Of a stretch of DNA of 64,000 nt, positions 35,101 to 43,220 are shown one piece after another; position 1 is the stretch's first letter, and each line of letters starts with the position of its first letter. The stretch spans positions 1-64,000 of the forward strand of contig DATLXN010000026.1 of the NCBI GenBank assembly GCA_035575715.1, written 5' to 3'. Under the pieces are notes generated by a model. That model searched no databases. It had not been told where the DNA came from and saw only the letters and a list, made by a program, of their open reading frames with translations. The translations under genes were made by a program, and so were the position numbers. The stretch comes from JACCSI01 sp035575715 (lineage in GTDB: Bacteria > Acidobacteriota > Vicinamibacteria > Vicinamibacterales > UBA2999).

Positions 35101-35661
35101 TTGGTGCTGGCGGAGTTGCCGGCGTCAGTGGACGGCGTCCCTGGACGGATCGTGCTCGACGACGTCCATGTCGGCGGGATCATCGCCGGATTCCGTCCGC
35201 TCAAGACCAAAAAGGGCGATCGGATGGGCGTCTTCATGCTCGAGGATGCCCAGGGCGCGGTCGAAGTGGTGGTCTTTCCCGAAACGTTTGGCCGCTTCGG
35301 CCAACTCGTTGAGAACGGAACAATCGTCGCCGTCCGCGGCAAATTCGAGCGCGACGACGAGTCGTCACGGCTGCAAGCGACCGAAATTTTTCATCTCGAC
35401 AGCCTGCGCGAACGGTTGTCCAAGGCGGTGCGCATCCGCCTCAATGGGGATTGCACCAGGGCCAAGCTTGAAGCATTGTGGGACCTGCTCTCGGCCAATG
35501 CCGGCGACCGGCCCGTCGCCATCGAACTGGAGATCTCCGGCGGCGGTAAGAAGCTGCGGGTCAGCGCGGATGTGATGCCGCAGATTCGCGTCAAGCCCAG
35601 CGAACAGTTGCTCACCGCGGTTGAGCAACTCTGCGGCGCAGGCTCGGTAACACTACGCTGA
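32137..35661 (+). CDS. dnaE: DNA polymerase III alpha subunit
   Basis: The protein has 1174 residues, normal for DnaE1. The PHP domain opens with HLHLHTEFSLLDGA. The palm carries GPGRGSAAGSL and the catalytic aspartates in LPDIDVDFCERRRGEVIDYV. Fingers, the helix-hairpin-helix segment and a C-terminal OB fold (VGGIIAGFRPLKTKKGDRMGVF) follow. It is the replicative polymerase. The start codon is close to the repeat F end, and no Shine-Dalgarno sequence is obvious. Confidence 0.97.
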   Translation: MSEFVHLHLHTEFSLLDGACRIDELLDEAAKLKMPALAVTEHGNMFSAVVFHDAAKKRGIKPILGCEVYVAPGSRTDKSGTIGETANHLVLLAETNEGFKNLIKLVSSGYTEGFYYKPRIDKELLAAHSRGLIGLSSCLKGEVASEIRGEQAKRAMAAAASYRDILGEGNFFLEMQYQGIDEQRIVNTGLIPIARDLNMPLVCTNDVHYLREHDHKPHDILLCIGTGKSVHDAQRLRYHGDQFFLKTAAQMAEVFKDHPEALKNTMRIQERVDVDIPTGQNHLPKFDVPEGFDIDGYFEHVARQGFAERLVRLRALADEGKLRHSLSDYEQRLAYELEMIKRMGFPGYLLIVWDFIRYAREQNIPVGPGRGSAAGSLVAWAMKITDVDPIHYDLIFERFLNPERVSLPDIDVDFCERRRGEVIDYVTRRYGRENVSQIITFGTMKAKAVIRDVGRAMDMPYADVDRIAKQIPPALDMTLEKALVENPVLRKMQDDDPRVKDLLDMGKRLEGMSRNAGVHAAGVVIAPGPITDYAPLFKSNRDEITTQWAMKEVERVGLLKMDFLGLSTLTLIRDALTEIKRTEGFDLDIDAIPLDDAKTYQLFIDGQTYGIFQFESSGMRELLRKAKPQRLDDLIAMNALYRPGPLKSGMVDDFVSRKAGKSEVKYDLPQLEPILADTYGVIAYQEQVMRIASAVAGFTLGQSDVLRKAMGKKDPKVMAKQREAFMAGAKEKNVNEKKATKIFDLMEYFAGYGFNKSHSTAYAYLAYQTAYLKANYPRHFAAALLTIEAANTDKLALYIGECRDRGIAVLPPDINESHLHFTVVPEGVRFGLTAIKGLGEGAIRSIIDVRTAVGGITSMHQLCEELDLRLANKRVLEALVKSGAFDQVLPTGVPVPVGRARLCAAVDGAIEHGGRTQRDRDDGQADLFGGGDDGDQTLTVIRLPEVAAWTGMELLAHEKDAIGLYLSGHPLDRYADTLRMFGARTVGDLVLAELPASVDGVPGRIVLDDVHVGGIIAGFRPLKTKKGDRMGVFMLEDAQGAVEVVVFPETFGRFGQLVENGTIVAVRGKFERDDESSRLQATEIFHLDSLRERLSKAVRIRLNGDCTRAKLEALWDLLSANAGDRPVAIELEISGGGKKLRVSADVMPQIRVKPSEQLLTAVEQLCGAGSVTLR

Positions 35662-35677
35662 TTCACCTGCGGTGCGC

Positions 35678-35734
35678 GAAACCACGGAGCCACGGACACA
35701 ACGATCGAACGTGTTGTCCGTGCTTCCGCGTTTC
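35678..35734. repeat. CACGGA inverted repeat H
   Basis: The left arm (35678-35703) reads GAAACCACGGAG then CCACGGACACAACG. The right arm (35709-35734) is its imperfect reverse complement, ending CGCGTTTC, with a loop of about five bases. It lies between dnaE and accA and could fold into a long hairpin that terminates or protects dnaE mRNA. The spelling matches element I. Confidence 0.65.
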
Positions 35735-35756
35735 CGAGCAACGTTGTAGGGATTGA

Positions 35757-36719
35757 ATGCCCGAACTACTGGAATTCGAAGAGCCGATCGGCGTGCTGCT
35801 GAAAGAGATCGAGGCGCTGTCGATGCTGCCCGAAACCTCGCAGCGCCGCCAGGACATCGGCCGGCTCGAAGAGCGGATCCTGTCGATTCGCGAAGAGCTC
35901 TACGCCAACCTCACGCCGTGGCAGCGGGTCCTCGTCGCGCGTCATCCGGCCCGTCCTACAACGCTCGAATACATCGATCGGCTGTTTACCGAATTCGTCG
36001 AGATCCACGGCGATCGGCGCTACGCCGACGATCACGCGATCGTGACCGGTTACGCCCGCTACAAGGAACAGGAACTGCTGGTTGTCGGCCATCAGAAGGG
36101 CAGCGACACCAAACAAAAGATTTACCGCAACTTTGGTTATGCGCGGCCCGAGGGCTATCGCAAGGCGCTGCGCGCCATGGAACTGGCGCAGAAGTTCGAC
36201 CGTCCGATCGTCTGCTTTGTCGACACCCCGGCGGCCTATCCGGGCATCGAGTCCGAAGAGCGGGGCGTCGCCGAAGCGATCGCGATGAACCTGCGCGAGA
36301 TGGCGATGCTGGCGGTGCCGGTGATCATCGTCATCCACGGTGAAGGCGGCAGCGGCGGGGCGCTCGGCATCGCGATCGGCGATCGCATCCTGATGCACGA
36401 GTTCGCAATCTATAGCGTCATTCCGCCAGAAGGGTGTGCCGCGATTTTGTGGCGCGACTCTGGCAAGAAGGTCGAAGCAGCGGAAGCGTTGAAGTTGACG
36501 GCGCCGGACCTGCTCGGACTCGGGATCATCGACGAGATCATCAAGGAGCCGGTCGGCGGCGCCCACAACGACCCGGCGACTGCTTTGAGCTTTGTCGATG
36601 CCGCGCTGTCACGCGCGCTGGCCGAGTCGTCGGCCCTCGATGTCGAGACGCGACTCGAGCAGCGCTATCAGAAATTCCGCAAGATGGGTTCGGTCGGCGT
36701 CATCGAGGAAGAGGAATGA
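35757..36719 (+). CDS. accA: Acetyl-CoA carboxylase carboxyltransferase subunit alpha
   Basis: The protein has 320 residues, the usual AccA length. Crotonase-fold motifs include FIEIHGDRRYADDHAIV (as FVEIHGDRRYADD), TPAAYPGIESEERG, IHGEGGSGGALGIAIGD and HEFAIYSVIPPEGCAAILW. With AccD it transfers carboxyl from biotin to acetyl-CoA in fatty-acid synthesis; AccD is not here. The stop overlaps the recJ start (ATGA). Confidence 0.96.
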   Translation: MPELLEFEEPIGVLLKEIEALSMLPETSQRRQDIGRLEERILSIREELYANLTPWQRVLVARHPARPTTLEYIDRLFTEFVEIHGDRRYADDHAIVTGYARYKEQELLVVGHQKGSDTKQKIYRNFGYARPEGYRKALRAMELAQKFDRPIVCFVDTPAAYPGIESEERGVAEAIAMNLREMAMLAVPVIIVIHGEGGSGGALGIAIGDRILMHEFAIYSVIPPEGCAAILWRDSGKKVEAAEALKLTAPDLLGLGIIDEIIKEPVGGAHNDPATALSFVDAALSRALAESSALDVETRLEQRYQKFRKMGSVGVIEEEE

Positions 36720-38428
36720 GCCGCGCGCCATTGTTGTGGAACCCGCGCGCCTGCGATGAGGGCTGCGCCGAGACACTCGCGCGCGAACTCGGTGTGTCGC
36801 CGGTGATTGCCCGGCTCTTGACGATTCGCGGGTTAGGCGACCTCGAGGCCGCGTCGCGCTTTCTCCGTCCGTCACTCGATCATCTCCTCGACCCGATGGG
36901 CCTGAAGGACATGGACAAGGCCGTCGAGCGCCTGCAACGGGCGATTGCGCAAGGCGAACGGATTGCCGTCCACGGCGATTATGACGTCGACGGCATCACC
37001 TCGACGGTGATCCTGCGTCGTGCCTTGGAGATGCTCGGCGGACAGGTGATTCATTTCATCCCCGACCGCTTGAAGGATGGCTACGGGTTGCAGCCGGCCG
37101 CGCTCGAACGTCTCCACGCCGAAGGCGTGCACGTCGTCGTCTCGGTCGACTGCGGCATTCGTGGGGCTGAAGCGGCGCGCCGCGCCGGCGCGCTCGGTTT
37201 GGACCTGATCATCACCGACCATCACGAGCCCGATTCGGAATTGCCGCAGTGCGTGGCGGTGGTCAACCCCAAACGGCACGACTGCACCTACGCCGACAAG
37301 CACCTCGCCGGTGTCGGTGTCGCGCTGAAATTGGTCCAGGCGTTGTGTGAGCGCGCGGGCAAGAGCGCGTGGCTGCCGGCCTTTGTCAAGATCGCCGCCA
37401 TCGGCACACTCGCCGACGTCGTGCCGCTGGTCGGGGAGAATCGCGTGATCGCCAAGCTCGGGCTGCAGATGCTCTCGAAAGGACCCCACAAAGTGGGCCT
37501 GCGCGCGTTGCTCGACGTGGCTGGATTGACCGGCAAGCAGATCGACAGTTATCACATCGCGTTCATGCTCGCCCCGCGCGTCAACGCGGCCGGCCGGATG
37601 AGCACGCCGGACATTGCGACGCGCTTGTTGCTCGCGGCAGACGACGGCATGGCCGATGAAGCGCGCGGGCTGGCCGAACAGCTCGAGATCGAGAATACGC
37701 GGCGACGGCAGGAAGAGCAGGACATCACCGCCAAGGCCAAGAAAGTGATCGAAACCGATCCCGACGTCGGGTCGCGCTCGGTGCTGGTCGTCGCCGGCGA
37801 GGGCTGGCATCGTGGCGTCATCGGGATCGTCGCCTCGAAGATTGTCGACACTTTTTATCGGCCAGCAATCGTCTTGTCGATCGAAGACGGCATTGCCCAC
37901 GGCTCGTGCCGCAGTATTCCCGGGTTCGACATGCTGGCGGCGCTCGAATCCTGCGCACCGATGATGCTGCGCTTCGGCGGACACAAACAGGCGGCCGGTC
38001 TGCAGATTGAAGCGGCGCGGATCAAGGAATTCCGCCAGGCCGTCAACGAATGGGGCGAGGCACGGCTCTCGCCGGACGACCTCCGTCCCCGGCTGTGGCT
38101 GGACGGTCCGTTGTCGTTCGGCGATATCAATCCCCGGGTCGCGGACGAATTGTCGACGCTGGCGCCGTTTGGGCCGGGCAATCCGAAACCGGTCTTCCAT
38201 ACCTCCGCGGTGCAAATCGTCGACGGCCCGCGCAAGCTCAAAGAGCGCCATCTCAAGATGTCGTTCAAACAGGAGGGCCGGGTCTTCCGCGCGATCCACT
38301 GGAACGCGGCGGAACGCGAGGCCAATCTGACCGAAAAGAAGGGCAGCGTCGAGTTGGCCTTCTCGCTCGAGCAGAACGATTTTCAGGGCGAACGCTACCT
38401 CGAATTGCGGGTCGAAGACTTCCGCTAA
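36716..38428 (+). CDS. recJ: Single-stranded-DNA exonuclease RecJ
   Basis: The protein has 570 residues from ATG 36716; the longer open frame upstream lies inside accA. DHH-family metal motifs are present: HGDYDVDGITS, VDCGIRG, LIITDHHEPD, IGTLADVVPL. The DHHA1 domain has LAPRVNAAGRM earlier and GFDMLAAL and GGHKQAAGLQIEA later. An OB-like C-terminal domain follows. RecJ degrades 5' ssDNA ends in recombination and mismatch repair. Confidence 0.95.
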   Translation: MSRAPLLWNPRACDEGCAETLARELGVSPVIARLLTIRGLGDLEAASRFLRPSLDHLLDPMGLKDMDKAVERLQRAIAQGERIAVHGDYDVDGITSTVILRRALEMLGGQVIHFIPDRLKDGYGLQPAALERLHAEGVHVVVSVDCGIRGAEAARRAGALGLDLIITDHHEPDSELPQCVAVVNPKRHDCTYADKHLAGVGVALKLVQALCERAGKSAWLPAFVKIAAIGTLADVVPLVGENRVIAKLGLQMLSKGPHKVGLRALLDVAGLTGKQIDSYHIAFMLAPRVNAAGRMSTPDIATRLLLAADDGMADEARGLAEQLEIENTRRRQEEQDITAKAKKVIETDPDVGSRSVLVVAGEGWHRGVIGIVASKIVDTFYRPAIVLSIEDGIAHGSCRSIPGFDMLAALESCAPMMLRFGGHKQAAGLQIEAARIKEFRQAVNEWGEARLSPDDLRPRLWLDGPLSFGDINPRVADELSTLAPFGPGNPKPVFHTSAVQIVDGPRKLKERHLKMSFKQEGRVFRAIHWNAAEREANLTEKKGSVELAFSLEQNDFQGERYLELRVEDFR

Positions 38429-38453
38429 GCCGCGTCGCCTTGCGGTCGGCTGG

Positions 38454-38459
38454 TACAAT
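38454..38459 (+). promoter_or_regulatory. -10 box (TACAAT) for the LptC/LptA-like gene
   Basis: TACAAT ends 7 nt before ATG 38467. No Shine-Dalgarno sequence is present. It would start the long lpt-rpoN-pts transcription unit with a leaderless first gene. Confidence 0.6.
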
Positions 38460-38466
38460 TACCTCA

Positions 38467-40578
38467 ATGGCACGTTGGCAGCGGCACGCTCGTCTGGGCC
38501 TTGGCATCTTTGCCGTGGTCTTTGCCGCCGTGCTCTATTTCGTCATCGGCGAACGTCGAACGCCGGCTGCGGTCCAGGGTGTCGAGCGCATCGACCCGAC
38601 CGCATCGTCCGAGATCAAGGGCGGTGATGCCATTCAGGTCAAGGGCGAGAAGCGCGATGTCCGCGTCGAGTTCGCCAGCCAGATTTCCTATACCGACGGC
38701 CGCACCAAATACACCGGCTTCAAGGCGTTTATTGACAATCGCGGCGGGCGTTCCTTTACTGTCGCCGGCGACGAAGCGCTGACCGGCGCTGAGCTCAGCA
38801 CCTACGATCTGAGCGGCAACGTCACCCTCAATACCTCGGACGGCCTGACTGCCACCACGCCGCGCGCAACCTTTACCGAAGCCGACGGCATCATGAAGGG
38901 CGATGGCCCGGTGCAATTCAATCGCGCCCGAGTCACAGGTTCCGGTGTCGGCTTTACCTACGACCGCGCCGTCGACCGCTTGTGGCTCCTCAATCAGGCG
39001 GTGATTGAAGTTGCCGCCAAGGATGGCCAGGGCGGGATGCGTGTGACATCGGGCGCAGCGGGGCATTCCCGTCTCGAGCGGTACATGCGCTTCGAACGCG
39101 GCATGCGGATGGAGCGGCAGGGCCAGGTCATGGAGGCCGACAACTCTACGGTCTTTCTTCTCAAAGATCGCGACGAGCCGGAGAACGTCGAACTGCGCGG
39201 CAATTCAAAGATCACCGGCGGCACCGGGACCGGCTCCCTCCAGGCGATGCAGGCGCGCGACATCAACCTGCATTACGCCGACGATGGGCGGACGCTGGAA
39301 CAGGCGCTGCTCGTCGGGAAGGCCGGCGTCCAGCTGGCGCGGCCGGATGGGTCGCCGGGTAACCAACTCATCGCTGAAACCATCGACGCGCAACTCGCTC
39401 CCGATGGCTCGATCACCAGTTTGTCCGGACGGGAACAGGTCACGGTCAACCTGCCGGCCACCGGAGAAGCCGCCGCGCGTGCGGTGAAGTCGCAACTGCT
39501 CAACGCCAGCGGCCAATCGGGCCGCGGCATCACGGCGATGACCTTCGAGAATGGTGTCGAGTACCGCGAAGACGCCGCCAGGGGTGGCACGCCCCGAGTG
39601 GCGCGCGCACGCACCCTGCAAGCCGGGATGTCGGGCAACGGCACGATCGAACAGGCGACGTTCAGCGGCGGTTTTAAATTCGAGGACGGGCGTCTGGCCG
39701 CCAGCAGCACTGATGCGATATACGACGTCATCAAAGGGACCCTGTCGCTGCGTAGCAGCGCCGGCGCCACAGTGCCTGATTTGGCTGACGAACGGGTCAC
39801 CGTGCGCGCCCAGAACATCGACGTCACGCTCTCACCACGGTCGATGACCGCGACCGGCAGCGTGTCCGCGCAGTTCAGCCCTGGGCGGCGCGCCGGCGAG
39901 CGCGGCACCTCGCTTCTGAGTGACAAAGAAGCGGTGATGATCAACGCCGAAGTGTTCGTGTTCGATGAAACCGCCGGTACGGGTACCTACAGTGGCAAGG
40001 CGGCCACCGAGGAGGTCAAAACCGCCACGCAGGCGGTCCTCTACCAGCAGGAGAGTGGCACCACGATTCGCGGCGATACCATCACGCTGAACGAGAAGAC
40101 CGGCTCGCTGATCGCGACCGGCAACGTCCTCGCCAATCTGCCGATTGCCGGGCGCGGCGAGGGCGCGAAGGGCAATTCGGTGGCCCGAGCCGGCGAGTTT
40201 CAGTTCGAGGAGGCGAAGCGTCGCGCGGTGTTCATCAAGCAGGCACAACTGGATGGCGTGCAAGGCGCATTGCGCGCGAATCGGATCGAATTATTCCTCG
40301 CCGCCAAGGACAACTCGCTCGAGCGCATGGTCGCCGATGGCGCGGTCACCGCGGGTATCGAGAAGCGTGTGGCGACGGGTCAACACATGACCTATCACCC
40401 GGCCGAGGAGAAATACGTCATGACCGGCACCCCGGTGCGTCTCACCCAGGAATGCCAGGAGTCGACCGGCCGTACTTTGACCTTCTACCGGGCGTCGAAT
40501 AATGTGGTGGTTGACGGCAACGAAGAGATCCGCGTCCAAACCAAGGGCGGATCCAAATGCCCCGAACCCCCCAAATGA
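38467..40578 (+). CDS. LptC-LptA-like fusion protein for LPS transport
   Basis: The protein has 703 residues. One N-terminal membrane helix (about 9-29) is followed by repeated beta-jellyroll segments of the OstA/LptA type: YDLSGNVTLNTSDGLTATTPRATF, GDGPVQFNRARVTGSGVGF, ENVELRGNSKITGG, TLNEKTGSLIATGNVLANLP. LptC is normally about 190 residues and LptA about 185; this protein is long enough for an anchored LptC-like part plus several LptA-like modules in one chain. Its position directly before lptB supports a role in the periplasmic LPS bridge. The exact domain boundaries need a structural prediction. Confidence 0.8.
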   Translation: MARWQRHARLGLGIFAVVFAAVLYFVIGERRTPAAVQGVERIDPTASSEIKGGDAIQVKGEKRDVRVEFASQISYTDGRTKYTGFKAFIDNRGGRSFTVAGDEALTGAELSTYDLSGNVTLNTSDGLTATTPRATFTEADGIMKGDGPVQFNRARVTGSGVGFTYDRAVDRLWLLNQAVIEVAAKDGQGGMRVTSGAAGHSRLERYMRFERGMRMERQGQVMEADNSTVFLLKDRDEPENVELRGNSKITGGTGTGSLQAMQARDINLHYADDGRTLEQALLVGKAGVQLARPDGSPGNQLIAETIDAQLAPDGSITSLSGREQVTVNLPATGEAAARAVKSQLLNASGQSGRGITAMTFENGVEYREDAARGGTPRVARARTLQAGMSGNGTIEQATFSGGFKFEDGRLAASSTDAIYDVIKGTLSLRSSAGATVPDLADERVTVRAQNIDVTLSPRSMTATGSVSAQFSPGRRAGERGTSLLSDKEAVMINAEVFVFDETAGTGTYSGKAATEEVKTATQAVLYQQESGTTIRGDTITLNEKTGSLIATGNVLANLPIAGRGEGAKGNSVARAGEFQFEEAKRRAVFIKQAQLDGVQGALRANRIELFLAAKDNSLERMVADGAVTAGIEKRVATGQHMTYHPAEEKYVMTGTPVRLTQECQESTGRTLTFYRASNNVVVDGNEEIRVQTKGGSKCPEPPK

Positions 40579-40585
40579 CCATCTA

Positions 40586-41311
40586 GTGTCCACGCTCCGG
40601 ACCGAAGACCTCACCAAATCCTACGGCGGGCGCACAGTCGTCCGTGGCGTCAGTCTCGACGTCTCATCGGGCGAAGTGGTCGGATTGCTCGGCCCCAACG
40701 GCGCCGGCAAAACCACGACGTTCTATATGACCGTTGGGTTGACCTCGCCGGATCGCGGCCGGGTCTTCCTCGACGATCTCGATGTGACCGACGACGCGAT
40801 GTATGTGCGCGCGCGCAAGGGGATTGGCTACCTGCCGCAGGAGCCGTCGATCTTTCGCGGACTGACTGTCGAGCAGAACATTCTGGCCATTCTCGAGACA
40901 CTCGACATGAGCGGTCCGGCCCGACGCCAGCGCGCGGCCGAGTTGCTCGCCGAACTCAACCTGACCGCCCTGGCCAAGGCGCCGGCGTATACGCTGTCTG
41001 GTGGCGAACGACGACGCGCCGAGATTACCCGCGCGCTGGTGATGTCGCCGCGCTTCATCCTGCTCGACGAGCCGTTTGCCGGCATCGACCCGATCGCCGT
41101 CACCGACATTCAGAAGATTATTTTCCATCTCAAATCGCGCGGCATCGGCGTGCTGGTAACCGACCACAACGTCCGTGAAACGCTCCGCATCACCGACCGC
41201 GCGTACATCGTCAACGACGGCGTCATCTTCAAGAATGGCACCCCTGATCAGCTAGCCGCGGATGACGATGTGCGGCGAATTTATCTCGGGACCGACTTCC
41301 GACTGGACTAA
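40586..41311 (+). CDS. lptB: LPS export ABC transporter ATP-binding protein LptB
   Basis: The protein has 241 residues from GTG 40586, 7 nt after the preceding stop. Walker A is GLLGPNGAGKTTTFYM, the ABC signature is YTLSGGERRRAEITRAL, Walker B is FILLDEPFAGIDPIAV, and the switch histidine is in VTDHNVRETL. These match LptB closely. It powers LPS extraction by LptFG, which here is encoded as a fusion 20 kb downstream. Confidence 0.95.
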   Translation: MSTLRTEDLTKSYGGRTVVRGVSLDVSSGEVVGLLGPNGAGKTTTFYMTVGLTSPDRGRVFLDDLDVTDDAMYVRARKGIGYLPQEPSIFRGLTVEQNILAILETLDMSGPARRQRAAELLAELNLTALAKAPAYTLSGGERRRAEITRALVMSPRFILLDEPFAGIDPIAVTDIQKIIFHLKSRGIGVLVTDHNVRETLRITDRAYIVNDGVIFKNGTPDQLAADDDVRRIYLGTDFRLD

Positions 41312-41319
41312 TATGAGGT

Positions 41320-41335
41320 TGGCACGGCTCATGCG
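41320..41335 (+). promoter_or_regulatory. Sigma-54 (-24/-12) promoter upstream of rpoN
   Basis: TGGCACGGCTCATGCG matches the TGGCAC-N5-TTGC consensus at every position except one (A for the first T of TTGC), with the required GG-to-GC spacing. Transcription would start about 12 nt past the GC, near 41346, just before the rpoN ATG at 41358. The site implies that rpoN is partly transcribed by its own product. Confidence 0.7.
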
Positions 41336-41357
41336 GTGCTGACTAATCAGGGCGGAA

Positions 41358-42779
41358 ATGGCGATACAACAGAAGCTGCAAACCAGACTGGCGCAGAAGT
41401 TAATCCTGACGCCGTCCCTGCAGCAGGCGATCAAGCTGCTCCCGATGTCCACTCTGGAGCTGGCTGACCTCCTCAACCAGGAAGTCGTCGAAAACCCGCT
41501 CCTCGAAGAGATCCCGACTGAGGATCTCCAAGCCTCCGAACCGCAAGCCAGCGAAAAAGAAGAGGCCAAGGTCGAACCCAAGAACGACACGTGGGACGAT
41601 CAGGATTACGAATACTTCTTCGGCGAATATCTCGACGATGGCTATCGTCCGAAGGCGCCGACCGAAATCAAAGAACTGCCGCCGATTGAGAACACGCTCT
41701 CGACCGGCCGTTCGCTCGCCGACCACCTCAGCTGGCAGCTGTCGATCCAGACCGACGACGAGCTGATGCGGGAAATTGGCGAAGCGATCATCGGCAACCT
41801 CGACGACGACGGGTATCTGGTCGCGTCGGTGGACGAAATTGCCGGCATGGGTCCGTGGCCGATCGAAGACGTCGAGAAGTCGCTCAAGCTGTTGCAAGGC
41901 TTCGATCCGATAGGCGTCTGCGCGCGCGACCTCCAGGAGTGTCTGACGCTGCAGATGCGCCACATCGGTCTCGAGAATTCGACGACCGAAAAGATCATCA
42001 CCGAGCACATGCGGCTGCTCCAGAATCATCAGATTCCGGAACTGGCCAAGAAGATCGGCGCGACGATCGAGGAGCTCAAGCACCACATCGAGATCATCAA
42101 ACATCTCGACCCGAAGCCGGGCAGCCGCTTCAACCCAAAGCAATCGCAGTACGTCATCCCGGACGTCTACATCGTCAAGGTTGAAGACCAGTATGTGGCG
42201 GTGCTCAATGAAGAAGGTCTGCCGCAGCTGCGCATCAGCCCGACCTATCGTCGACTGCTGGACAAGGGCACCGAGAACAACGACGAGACGCGCGCCTACG
42301 TCAAAGACAAGTTTCGATCGGCGTTGTGGTTGATCAAGTCGGTCGAGCAGCGCCAGAAGACGATTCATAAGGTCGCGACCAGCATCATCAACTTCCAGCG
42401 CGACTTTCTCGATCACGGCATCGAGCATCTGCGGCCGCTGGTGCTGCGCGACGTCGCCACTGACATCGGCATGCACGAGTCGACGGTCAGCCGCGTCGTG
42501 ACCAACAAATACATGCACACGCCACAAGGCGTGTTCGAGATGAAGTACTTCTTCCACAGTGGCATCAGCAGTTCGTACGGCGACGCGGTGTCGTCGGTGA
42601 CGATCAAGCAGCGGATCCGGAAGATCATCGAAGCGGAAGATCCCAAGAAGCCCTTGTCGGATTCGAAGATTGTGAGCATTCTGCAGCGCGAGGGCCTGAT
42701 GCTGGCGCGCCGCACCATCGCGAAGTATCGCGAGGAGCTCAAGATTCCCACCTCTAATCAACGGAAGGTGTTGTTCTAG
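41358..42779 (+). CDS. rpoN: RNA polymerase sigma-54 factor
   Basis: The protein has 473 residues. Region I is glutamine- and leucine-rich (QTRLAQKLILTPSLQQAIKLL), with the acidic region II (about 55-90) after it. The core-binding domain, the helix-turn-helix (STVSRVVTNKYMHTPQG) and the RpoN box ARRTIAKYREELKIP near the C-terminus are all present. The gene sits in the conserved lptB-rpoN-hpf-pts context known from Proteobacteria. GGGCGGA just before the ATG may serve as ribosome-binding site. Confidence 0.97.
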   Translation: MAIQQKLQTRLAQKLILTPSLQQAIKLLPMSTLELADLLNQEVVENPLLEEIPTEDLQASEPQASEKEEAKVEPKNDTWDDQDYEYFFGEYLDDGYRPKAPTEIKELPPIENTLSTGRSLADHLSWQLSIQTDDELMREIGEAIIGNLDDDGYLVASVDEIAGMGPWPIEDVEKSLKLLQGFDPIGVCARDLQECLTLQMRHIGLENSTTEKIITEHMRLLQNHQIPELAKKIGATIEELKHHIEIIKHLDPKPGSRFNPKQSQYVIPDVYIVKVEDQYVAVLNEEGLPQLRISPTYRRLLDKGTENNDETRAYVKDKFRSALWLIKSVEQRQKTIHKVATSIINFQRDFLDHGIEHLRPLVLRDVATDIGMHESTVSRVVTNKYMHTPQGVFEMKYFFHSGISSSYGDAVSSVTIKQRIRKIIEAEDPKKPLSDSKIVSILQREGLMLARRTIAKYREELKIPTSNQRKVLF

Positions 42780-42783
42780 GACA

Positions 42784-43206
42784 ATGCGCGTCGAACTTAC
42801 CGGCCATCAAATCGACATCTCTCAGGGTCTGCGCGACCTTGTCGATCGCAAGCTTGCCAAACTGCAGCGCGTCCTCAACGACGTGGGCATCTCGGCACAG
42901 GTCGTCGTCAAGAAGCAGAAGGTCAATCACATCGTCGAGATCACGCTGCACGCGCGCGGTGAGCATTTCATGCACGCCGTGGGGCGGGCGGAGACGTGGT
43001 CGACGGCGATGACGGCGGCGGTGCCCAAGTTGCTGCACCAGACCGAGAAGGTCAAAGGGAAGTGGCAGGAACGCACCCGCCGTGGCGAAGCCGCACGCTC
43101 GGTGAAGATGCCGCGCGCCGCGCGCAAAGTCGTCTCGCGCAAGACGGCGCCGGTCACCGGCGGCGAACCTGCCAGTGAACCCCGCGCCGCGCGCAAGCGG
43201 CAGTAA
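42784..43206 (+). CDS. hpf: Ribosome hibernation-promoting factor (S30AE)
   Basis: The protein has 140 residues. Residues 1-95 form the S30AE domain (VELTGHQIDISQGLRDLVDRKLAKLQRVL). The tail from about 96 is basic and low in complexity and contains PRAARK twice, encoded by a repeated 14-bp segment. The tail is not the C-terminal dimerisation domain of long HPF, so this is a short-form HPF with an added basic tail. It binds idle ribosomes. Its gene starts 4 bp after rpoN. Confidence 0.92.
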   Translation: MRVELTGHQIDISQGLRDLVDRKLAKLQRVLNDVGISAQVVVKKQKVNHIVEITLHARGEHFMHAVGRAETWSTAMTAAVPKLLHQTEKVKGKWQERTRRGEAARSVKMPRAARKVVSRKTAPVTGGEPASEPRAARKRQ

Positions 43207-43220
43207 CCGGGCCCCATACC

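Noticed and set aside
36872..38458. A 528-residue open frame antisense to recJ
   Set aside because: Long antisense frames are expected opposite high-GC genes; it shows no family motif, and recJ is complete on the other strand.
41400..42761. A 453-residue open frame antisense to rpoN
   Set aside because: It lies fully opposite a clearly conserved gene, reads as arginine/aspartate/leucine-biased mirror sequence of the high-GC codon pattern and has no recognisable domain.
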